DNA of 64,000 bases, taken from contig BSQZ01000108.1 in the NCBI GenBank assembly GCA_033239005.1, forward strand, positions 1,228,501 to 1,292,500. Direction: 5' to 3'. A model generated the notes under the pieces. That model saw only the letters and a program-made list of their open reading frames with translations. It was not told the DNA's origin and ran no database searches. The stretch is from Lamellibrachia satsuma (taxonomy: Eukaryota; Annelida; Polychaeta; Sabellida; Siboglinidae). A program made the translations under genes and the position numbers. Below are positions 37,705 to 48,600 of the stretch, in pieces (positions within the stretch are counted from its first letter, which is position 1; each line of letters starts with the position of its first letter).

Positions 37705-40700
37705 AGCTTCCTTGTGGACTGTTACCTTGTCGTGGTAAGGAGGCTTGTGTACCCCTATGACCCTCTGAGCTATACCAGTGGGAGGCAACTCCTGGCAGGT
37801 CCAACCATACCGGGCAGGTCTGGGGCGAGTGGTCAGACAAAGCACAGTCCAGCCACATCTCTTGATCATGGAGCCCGGGAGGAAAATGGTCTATGACCAC
37901 TGTGGAAAACTTGTGGGCACAGCGGCTTGGGCTAATCACCCACTCAGTTGTTATTGAAATCGATTACAGAAACCGAAACCATGAATACTCAACCACACCT
38001 TGATCTGAGCAAAGCAGGCTGTCCTGGAAGGGTGCGTATGAATCCCTTGGGTGAAAGCCGGCAGGAACCCCAAGGGAGGAAGAGTCTGCTACAGCTCAAG
38101 TCAAAAATTAGAATTGGATGCTGGAATGTCAGGACACTGTACCAGGCAGGAAAACTGGCACAGTTCGCCAAAGAAATGAGAAGATACAAGCTGAGCATCA
38201 TTGGAGTCTGTGAAAGCAGATGGAACACCTTTGGGAAGGTTACAACTAGCTCTGGAGAAACTTACTTGTACTCTGGGAATGAGAGAGAAGAAGATGCACA
38301 CATACATGGAGTAGGGCTGCTCGTCTCAAAGGATGCAGCAAAAAGTCTCATCGAAGGGGAACCAGTCTCGGAGAGAATCATCACAGCCAGGTTTACATCA
38401 AAAGGTCGGAACATCACCATTATACATTGCTATGCACCAACCAACTCTGCTGAATTTGAAGAGAAAGAGACCTTCTACCAACATCTACAAACAGTCACCC
38501 AAAAACTACCGAAGAGGGATATCCAAGTTGTTATGGGGGATATGAATGCCAAGATTGGAAAGGATAATGACAATTGGAAAGGCACAATGGGGAAAGAAGG
38601 TCTGGGACAGATGAATGAGAACGGTCTCCTGTTTGCAGGTTTCTGTACTCTCAATGAACTGATAATCGGAGGAACTCTCTTTCCACACAAGCCTACACAC
38701 AAAGCCACATGGATATCCCCAGATCTAGACGGAAAACCAAATTGACCACATAACAATCACCAAGAAATGGAGGAGAGTACTTCTAGACGTCAGAGTGAAA
38801 AGAGGAGCCGACATTAACTCCGACCACCACCTCCTTGTGGGTGAATTTAGGATGAAGCTAGCAGCAAAGAAGAAGACGGATAACAAGATACAAAGAAGGT
38901 TTGAGATAAGAAAACTTCAAAATACTAAAATACGACAGGAACTGGGAATCACACTACGGAACAGGTTCCAAGCATTGGAAGAGGGAAAACATTGATGAAA
39001 AGTGGGCAAGATGCAAGAATGCAATTACAGACACCTGTGGACAAGTCCTAGGCTGCTGGGAAGCTAGGAGGAAGGACTGGATTACAGATGACACCTGGGA
39101 AGCTATTGAGGCAAGGAGGGAGACTAAAATGAAACTCAACAAGGAAGCAGATGACACAAGGAAAAAAAACTGCAGCAGGAATACCAGGAAAGAAACAAAA
39201 CAGTTAAAAAGAAGACAAAGAGGGACAAGAAAACATGTCGAAAAACTAGAAAACGAGGCTGAGATCACAGCTAAGCAAAACAACTCCAGAGTTGTACAAG
39301 AGCACTAGTTGCCCAATCAGGGACAAACAGGGAAACCTTCTCACAAAGGAATCTTTACAGTTACAACGCTGGAAAGAATATTTCCAAGATATCTTGAATA
39401 GGCCTCCACCAGATTCAATCCCAGACATTGAGGAAACAAATGAAGACCTTAACATCAGTTGTGGTAGGATATCCAAAGAGGAGATCAAGAGAGCCATCAA
39501 AAAGCTGAAGCTAGGCAAAGCACCTGGAATTGACAATATACCATCTGATGTCTTAAAAGCTGATATTGGGGCCACCACAGACGTTTTATACAGCGTGCTA
39601 AATGAGATCTGGGATAAAGAGGAAATACCAACTGAATGGAAGACAGGTATGCTAGTTACAATCCCCAAGAAGGGGAACCTCAGTGAATGTAAGAACTGGA
39701 GAGGGATCATGCTTCTATCAGTGCCCAGTAAAATTCTCTGCCGTATCATCCTGGATAGGATACAAGAAACAGTTGACAAGAAGCTAAGAAAGGAACAAGC
39801 TGGCTTTAGAAAGGATAAATCCTGCACAGATCACATTGCTACACTCAGGATTATCGTTGAACAATGCATTGAATGGCAGAGCTCCCTTTACATAAACTTT
39901 GTGGACTTCGAAAAAGCATTTGATAGTATAGATAGGACAATTCTATGGAAGCTCCTGAGGCATTATGGTTTACCCACAAAATTTGTAACCTTAATAAAGA
40001 ACATGTACGAAGGTTTCACTGATCATGTCATCTTTAATGGACAAGTTTCAGAAGGCTTCCAGATTGGAACTGGAGTACGACAGGGCTGCTTGCTATCTCC
40101 ACTGTTCTTTCTGATAGTCATAGACTGGACAATGAAAAGATCCACAGAACACCATCGTACTGGGATCCAGTGGAACTTGTTCTCACAACTAGAAGACTTG
40201 GATTTTGCAGATGATCTAGCACTACTCTCAGAAACCCATAAACAACTGCAACAAAAAACAGAAAGGCTTCAAGAAAAAAGCAGCCAACTGGGTCTTAAGA
40301 TCAATGTGGGAAAGACAAAGGTGATGAAAGTCAACAGCAGATCCTCCGAACCCATCTCACTAGAAAGTGGTACTGTTGAGGAAGTACAAGACTTCATCTG
40401 CCTCGGGAGCAACATCAGTACAAATGATGGAGCTGACAAAGATGTGGAGCTACGCATCAATAAAGCTCGCCAAGCCTTCAGAACCCTGTATGGCTATCTT
40501 CCCAACTATCCATAAACACTAAGATCCACATTTTCAACACCAACCAGTTCTTCTCTATGGCTGTGAAACATGGAAAACTACTCAGTCTCTCAACAACAAA
40601 CTCCAAGTCTTCATCAACAGTCGCCTACGATACATCCTTAAGGTATGGTGGCCTAACAAAATATCAAATAAAGAGCTCTGGAAGAAAACCAAACAGGAAG

Positions 40701-40982
40701 AAATAAGCACTACAATCAAGAGGAGAAAATGGAGCTGGATTGGCCACACACTCAGAAAAGATTCAACAAATACAACCAAACAAGCACTGGAATATAACCC
40801 ACAAGGAAAGAGAAGACAAGGAAGGCCAAAAATCAACTGGAGACGCTCCACACTACAAGATCTTGAAAAAGTGGGGATCACCTGGCAAGAGGCCAAAACT
40901 ATAGCCCAGAAGAGAGTGAGGTGGAGAAACATGGTTGACGCCCTATGCTCCTGAAGGGGCCAAGAGGATTAAGTAAGTACCA
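37705..40982 (+). mobile_element. RTE-type (BovB-like) LINE, near full length, frameshifted
   Basis: A non-LTR retrotransposon with an AP-type endonuclease and a reverse transcriptase. The endonuclease is open from about 38107 to 38745: CWNVRTLYQAGKLAQFAKEM, then IIGVCESRW and VVMGDMNAKIG (catalytic Glu and Asp-x-Asn kept). It breaks at about 38735 and again at about 38985 and 39170. The RT is an intact 407-codon segment (39292-40515) with KAPGIDNIPSD, GVRQGCLLSPLFF and FADDLALL, the catalytic Asp-Asp present. A frameshift near 40515 precedes the C-terminus, with WSWIGHTLRK and GRPKINWRRS. The 3' end gattaagtaagta fits the short tandem tail of RTE elements. A small number of defects suggests a young copy. 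The clade is my reading of the motifs. Confidence 0.85.
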
Positions 40983-40987
40983 GCATG

Positions 40988-41014
40988 GGCCGGGCTTTGG
41001 GCCCAAGCCCGGCC
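40988..41014. repeat. GC-rich perfect 10-bp hairpin after the LINE
   Basis: ggccgggctt pairs exactly with aagcccggcc around tgggccc. It directly follows the LINE tail in a short GC-rich patch reaching to about 41070. Confidence 0.75.
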
Positions 41015-41387
41015 TGCAGCCCACGGGTCATGCCTCAACAAAATTTTGCAGGCCGGGTCGGGTGGGTGTAGGTGCATACCAGTCTGGTATGCATATACAC
41101 CCACCCAACTTCTTTCATGCTTTCCCAACTGTGACCGACACCTGTCCTACTCTTTTAAAAGCTAGCTGCCAAGTGAAACCATGCTGCAACAATGACATAG
41201 ATCTGTTATCATTTCTATTTGCTAACAAATTGGTAGGAAACGCAAACATAATAGACTGCACAGAGTAAAAGTTGCAATTGTATATGACGTTACAGGTTAC
41301 TAATGCATTACTGTTGATTTAATATACAATCTACACATTAAACAAAATGACGTGATATTTTTTAAAGAAAATGTCTCAAAAACGGTG

Positions 41388-41463
41388 TTTCTGACATTTT
41401 GATGTCAGAAAGGTATTTCTGACGAGGTGTTAAATACCATGGTATTTACCATCTCGTCAGAAA
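41388..41463. repeat. Two adjacent hairpins with tttctgac arms
   Basis: Hairpin 1 (41388-41411): tttctgacat / atgtcagaaa, perfect 10-bp stem, 4-base loop. Hairpin 2 (41416-41463): tttctgacgag / ctcgtcagaaa outer stem around taaataccatggtattta, itself a perfect 18-bp palindrome. Together they look like nested or paired ends of very small foldback elements. Confidence 0.8.
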
Positions 41464-42609
41464 CTTGCCAACCCTGGGGCCTGTAGAGTCATCGGTACAG
41501 CTTATTGAATAAAACAGTTATATTCAACAAGGTTTCCCTACTAAATATCCCAGTAACTACTTGTTGGGGTGGTTCACAGATGTTAGTTAACATGATGTGT
41601 ATTCCCTCAAATCAGCCATCATATCTTGGTAGAGTGGACGAAAATCACTGGTAAATAAAAGCGTCTAAGAAACGTGTAACTCGTACAAGGAGGATATAAT
41701 GTATATCTAAGCCCAAATACAATTTAAAACCCACAGTGGATAAATAAGTTCATTTTATACTATAGTAGCCAAAACTTTACAGTGAAATCAACTGAAATTG
41801 TTAACGCCTTATATCAAAAGACAGAATACTTGTTCATTCACCATTTTATCTGCCAAACGCACTGAAACTATACACATATGCACGTGGCCCAGATACCACT
41901 AGATCTGCATGAAAAACATGGTACAGGTCACAAGATTTAAATATGAAAAGCATAAACGTTAAAACTATTTACACATCGGAAATACCAAAAGAAGTTACTT
42001 CCTCTGAAACTTGTTTCCAGGTTGAAGATAAATCGCAGAACTGTTTTCAAAATGTGCCAGTCCAAGATATCATACAATAAGCTGGAATGTTCCAACACCA
42101 CTCAGATTAAATATCTATAACTTTTCACTCGTTCAATACTGGGCACATATTGTTCACCAACAGACCAACTGCTGCTGTTGAAACAAATGGCTTTGATAAA
42201 TTTATTAAACGCTTTATTTGATTTATTGTAAAACAGCAAAATTGGTTGATATCAGTAGATTTTATAGAAACCTGTCTACACACATTGGAATGACAGCTAT
42301 GAGCACCCTAGGCAGTGATTGTGGCAGACAGTAGAAGCAACAACGACACAGGGCAGGCTACGTGCCCCAACATGCACAAACAATTAACAGACTGTTGCTG
42401 CTGAAAATGTACAGTGATGATAGACATGTACGACAGCGGCATAAGTCGGCAACCATGAGCATTTGAACTGAAGCACACCAGTGTAGTCATGGCCTAACAT
42501 CAAAGTCACAAAGAGTCAATAAAGTCGACCAGTGAAGTCGCTGGTAGCTTTAGAACGGCTTCGCCAGCCACTGGCAATACCAAGTCTCTGGGATGACAGA
42601 TCCCCTCAA

Positions 42610-45600
42610 CTAGAACGCTGTGTAGTTTGGGTTGCCGCCACCCCCCATTCCCGTTCCGAAGCCACTTCCCATGTTCCCGCTTCCACCCATGTTGCCACTC
42701 CCATATCCACCTCCATAGCCGTTTCCTGGAAACAAACAATAATGCATTATGACAACTGCCATTTGTACAAGTCTCACAAAGATAGCACAAACACAACAAA
42801 TGTATGACATGACATATAACACAGCTGAATGCTTCCTAGAGAAGTTGAAATGGCCTTGGAATGAACAGGTTTGCCAGGGGGTGAAGTGAAAGTGCTTCGA
42901 GCAGTCCTAAGGACTGGATACCGCACTATATAAGAACCTTTTGACATGGTTGCAGCCTAAATAAATAAATACTAATGTGATTTATGTACTACTAATACAA
43001 AACATTCCATAGCTTTTAACATGGTGCCGCATCATCCAAAAACATTAACTAGACAGTCACAATGACTGGATGAGTAGATGGTTTTATATCACTGCTGCCC
43101 ATAACCGGTGATGCTCAACTTTACACTTATGCAAAATTCAACACAAGAGCCTTTCAATTGCCACTACATCGTCAAGCCATAGTTACCGGACAATACAAAC
43201 GTTTTGAAAATAAAATGGCGTAACTTGCAAAACCATACCATCTGATCCATATGACTGTGACATCGCGCCCGAGTTGAATCCATTATTCATGTTGCCGCCA
43301 CTACCGAAGCCTCCCGAAGACCCGCCCCCGAAGCCACCACTGGCTCCATAGTAGGAGCCGCCGCCGCCGCCACCACCACCACCACGACCAGAACCAGCAG
43401 ACTTCATGAACAGCTCAATGTAGCGGTGCTCTGGAGGTACGTAACAGAAGTAGTATCACCATTCAAAACAACAACAAATAAACAGCATTGAATTAACACA
43501 GCAACAAACAAAGCAGAAAATTACATCCGAATTAGTAATGTCATATTATAAAATGTTGACAAAGGGCAAAAAAAGTATATGTGACGCGCCACGCCAAAAC
43601 CAGGTGCTTGTTGCTAGATTTAGTTCGGCGCAGGAGCCTAAAACGCAAGCCGTACCTTCGAATTGTCAAAACAGGGTTAACGATGGAATCGATCAGCGAA
43701 ATTATCCATCTTTCCATAAATCCATTTAAATATGCAGAAAGATTGTTCAAACTAGTAATATTTAGCACTTTATTGAAGCCCCTGATTAGCGTCGCGGTTG
43801 AGAAGTCTGAAACAAAGCCATTTTTACGCGTTTTTGATCGACTGTCTTCGCTCGCTGACAAGTGGGAAACCCCACATGTTATACATGGCTGGAAAGATTC
43901 TGGCGTCGGCTACACGTGTGATTGGGAATCTCTTACTCTAGACCAATGGAACAGCTCCTATTATACATAATTTATCTAGCAACAAAGTGCTGTTGTTGCT
44001 ATGGACGTTGCGAAACGCTCGCTGATTGGTAGAAAACATAAGCGCGCATGCGCAATCGGCTTGTTTACACATTCCTTTCGTCTTTGTTCGCCAGTTTCGC
44101 CCGCTGTTTTCGTCTTCCATTCGTTAAAAAATTGCACTATGGCATCGAAAGAAGCTTATTTAGCTACCGAGTTGGATCGTGCGAGGGGCAGCAATCTCGA
44201 GGACAGCAGTTTAGCTGCCGTAATTGAAAATTACTTCGAAGGCCGCGTCGAGCCCGTGGAAGTCGCCTCGGCAGGGGCAGGGCCAGGGGAAGACCACATT
44301 GAGCCTGCACTGGTTGGCTCAGCGCCAGCGGGAGCCGACTTTCCAAATTGGGAAAACTGACATTGTGTAGTGTTATTATATATGTAATGTGTAAATAATG
44401 TTTTATTTTCAGATATTTCAGGGATTTACTTTAGTGGTTCGGCTCCCAGTGCTCGCGCGTGGTCTCCGGGAATACCAAACCTGGTAGTAAATGAGGTGGC
44501 ATTCAATAAATATTACGTTTGTCCACTTTATACTTCTGTATCTTCTTTATACTCATCTACTGGAGAAATATACAAAATTTCATTCCATTTGGAGCATTAT
44601 AAGTGCATGGTTGCTATGGAAGAAGCAATTTTTCAATGCCGTTTTTTAAAGCTGATTTTCTCAAAACTGTTATTCCAAGAACGTGTACACTAAAAGTGTA
44701 ATATCTTGGACCAAGAGTAAGATACACTGTTCATGTTGGTGTCATTTTAAAGCTGTGTATCTCCTCTATGTGAATCTGTAATTAAATGGTTTTGTAAAAT
44801 TGTCGACAAGAGCCTGGTTTTGGCGTGGCGTCACATATTACTTTTAAAAGTTGCTCTATTGCAATACATAATATTATAAGACATAAGGATAGTATATACA
44901 GTAGCATGCATTCACGTTGTAAAACTTCCAAAAGGCAATCAATGAAGATTTAAACCTCAGTGTTAAGTTACAACAGTTCACTCTGCATTAACAATGCAGA
45001 CTTAAGGGGAGTTATGGCAGCTAGATAGGACACTTTTTTAAATGCATAATTAATATAATTTTTGGCAATCAAGCTGTAGAAAAGCTATTACTGAGTAAAA
45101 AAATTATAAAATTTTGTTTTGCCAGACCCCCCGTTTCCATGGCAATAAACAAAATGGCCACCAAATAGTGGCATTTATAGCAAATCTAGAAAATTGCAAC
45201 ACTCTGGAAGTAAAAATGGTATGGTGATCTGGCTTAGCCTGATGTGTTCTCCTGGATATTCTCCACAATCTGTATAAAAAACATAAATTTTTTTTTAAAT
45301 ATTTATATTTTATTTTGAATTTTCAAAATTGATTTATTGAAAATGCAAAATTTTTCGACTTTTTTTAGATAACTACAAAGATAAAACAAAAATGTTTTAT
45401 ACAGATTTTGCATCAAAGTTTACACAGTGATAACATGAATAATAATTATTGTAAGCAGGCAAAACATTAAATAAATTGTGTTTGTTTATTTCCCAGAGAC
45501 TAATTTTGCATAATAACTACTGTCTGAGATGAAATACACCCACAGAATTTACAATTTAGCATTTTAGAAATATAAAGGTAATTTGCATCATGATTCGGAT

Positions 45601-48600
45601 TTTCTGTAAACGTCCATTTGACACTGAACTGTCACAATGTGAATAGTAATGTTTGTAAACAGCCAAAACAATCCTATTAAAGGTGTTTGCTTTCTCACAA
45701 CATCAATTATGCATAACAAGCAATCTTTATGATGAAATACATCCACAACATGATAATTATAACACTTTATTTATATGCCAACAAATCTGGGGCAACTGCC
45801 AATTACATGTTTTACTGAAAAGAAATTGCAGATTTGAAAATATAAGTTAACAAAGCAATAACTTAGACACAAAAACAGTTAAGATGTCAAGGTCAGTTAG
45901 CATAAAAAAATGCTGTACCACTCAACAAGCATATTTACAACCGAGAACGTGATAGTGTAGTGGTTAGCACATCCGCCAAGCATGCCAACTGCAGTCCAAG
46001 CAGGCATGGTATATTTGGTATAAAAACCTGGCTCTCAAAACTGGGGACTGTGTATCCCTCGTGACGCGGAGATCGACAGTAATGTCGATCCCATCTCTAT
46101 TTGGGATGCAAAAGAACCACTGAGGATGCGATAATGTTCCAAAAAGGGCTGATTACTTGAATGAGACCTCATAATCATAAGACCATAACATGGTAACCAC
46201 AATAATTGTAACATAATTGCAAAGTGTTTGAAAAAACTAGAACAGGAACAGTTTCTAGCCAGCTCTGCCTTGGCAACCCGCTGCCGGTCACACTCGTCCA
46301 CAAAGGCTAGGTTAAGTTCATTCACTTCAATTGCGAGGAGCTCCATCACCTCGGTCAGGTGTGATGCACCGGCATTGAAGCAAGCAACAGCTCTAGCGAC
46401 AACCCCTTGCAGTTTCCGGTGTGAGACAAATACGGTCTTGGAACAGCGACTGCAAATGACGGAGTGCAATGACTCGTTGCTGTTCTGGGTCTTTCCCTTG
46501 GCAAGTCGCTTGAGGAGGTTTTGGTCAGACATGTGGCGGTAAACCAGCACCATGGACTAGAGGGTGCTTGATGTGGAGTTCATGGGACGGTAGTTCTTCG
46601 TCGGTCGCCAGTGCTCGCTGCTAAAACACCAGGAGTTTGTACCACGAGGGCAACGAGTGTGATGGGGCTTCTCGTCTGTACTCATGCAGTGGAACAGAGT
46701 TGCCCACACTCTGTCCTCGACCAAAGCCTGGTATGCCTTCGAATCCCCATCCCCGAGCATACATGTGTACATGAGTCCATTGTTGCGAATTGATCGCTCC
46801 CATAGACGCTTCGCTGCCTCCACTTCCATGGCATTTGAACTGCCGTGGTAGTTCACGGAGAAGTCAACCCGGTGCTCGGCATACCACGCAGTGAAGGCAA
46901 GCGGGTCTGTTCCAAACTCTGCCTTCTTGCAGCTGCAGTACATGGACAGGACTTCGTAGTCCACTACCAGCCCTGTCATGACCTCGCCAGGTTCCATCGA
47001 AGCTGACAGTGATGCATACGGAATCCTCCTCCTCCTCTTCATCACCTGGGTTGGTGGCTTGGTGCATCGCACGAACAACGTCAGCACTCTGCTGTAGCAC
47101 AGCGTTAGTCACTTCTACTGTCTTGAAAATCACCTTCTTTTCTTTTTCTTGAAATGTCTATAGATGCATACCTGGAATTCCAAGTACGCCGCAAAACTCT
47201 TTCATTGCTGTATAGCCCAGGCCGAGTCGGCTGAAAAGTAGCACCATGATGTCATTGATGGCAAACGGCTGAGGGTTGGTGCCAGTAGCAAGCACAGGAG
47301 ATGAAAAGGCACTGCCGAGCTATGAATGACACTTGCTGCAGCGAAGTGTCAAGTGCAGCGCGAACCCCTTGTGATCGCCCATTATCACATGTTCTAGCAC
47401 TGGCAGTGAATTTTTCCAAGCAATGCGATCGATGTCGATGACACACCAGTGTGGGGCTGTGGACAAACATGGGTCAAGAACTGTCATAAAAGGTTTATTG
47501 TCATAATGTAAGCTTGTGAATAATGAAGAAATTGATAAATGTAGAAATTATTAAATGTCTACCACATTTGGTAATGATGTATAACAAAAACTGAGATTTA
47601 CATTAAATACAGCGTATGAATAACAAACTTCACTGAATAAGCTTCAAAATTATAGAACAAACACACTTGAAAACTTAAAATAAAACAGTGCACTATTGAC
47701 AACAAATTGCACAAATGATGACAGTAAATATGAACACAATGTTGAAATACTAAACTGCAACACTACTGAAACCCTATCTATTAAATTAGTCACATAACAT
47801 TTATATATAAACACACATTATATTTGATCAAAATAACAGTTACTATGATCACTTGGTTTGTAAACATTACATCAGCTATCGATAGTTTTTTAAATATCTA
47901 AGATGCAATCAACATAAACCAATGTGTATAACTTTATGGACAAATAGAAAATACAGGCAATGATCAAACTTTTCAAGTCTATAAAGTACTAATCTAGCAA
48001 AGCGTCCCACTGTTTACACTTTAAGGCAAATTACATTGTCACTAGATGATCACCAGATCTAGGAAGTAAACATCCAACTTACCATCTGCCACAGAAATAG
48101 GCCTGCTGTCATCATGCATCAGTGCTAGTTTTGTCCTGCTATGGGATGCACTACTTGGCAAAGCTGCAGTTTCTTTCATTATCCTAGCATCACTGGTGTC
48201 GGCAGTAACACTATCACTAGCCCCACACTCAGGCACGGCAATGGGCAGCGAAGTCGAAGTGACAGCTGCGACCGGCATTGCTGCATCCTCGCCAGCGTTT
48301 CTGACAGGCGACGAAATTAACTTTCGTTTTTCCCCCGCAGAAGCCGCCAATAACTGCCGTCTTTCTTGACTAATGACATTTTCCCTTTCCACAACTTTTC
48401 TTCATGCAAATTAACTCTAAACTATCGCTTTCATCAACATCTCACATCACTCGAGATAAACGCCATATTTTGTAAACAATGGCAAGTGGCAACAAACGAC
48501 ATGCTGGGATAATTTTGCGCTCGAGCAACTTCGTAAATCAATCAGTGTTCGTAGTCACGAGGCACGTCACGGAACTGCACGAGTGCTCGCGGGTGATGCC

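Larger units (their letters stand above)
43581..44837. mobile_element. Uncharacterised DNA transposon with about 25-bp TIRs
   Basis: The left end gtgacgcgccacgccaaaac (43581 on) and the inverse of the right end, gtgacgccacgccaaaacca (ending at 44837), match apart from a 2-base difference, and both continue into ccagg and cttgt. Flanking sequence is atat on each side, so a short TSD is possible but unclear. The 1.26-kb interior has a GC-rich promoter-like stretch and the ORF at 44139-44360, but no transposase core that I recognise. Confidence 0.75.

Noticed and set aside
38475..39827. Minus-strand ORFs of 64-193 codons
   Set aside because: Antisense to the RTE LINE coding region, with no protein motif.
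45950..46025. tRNA-like A-box sequence (tagtgtagtggttagcacat)
   Set aside because: No credible B box or acceptor stem follows, so neither a tRNA gene nor a confident SINE; possibly a degraded SINE head.
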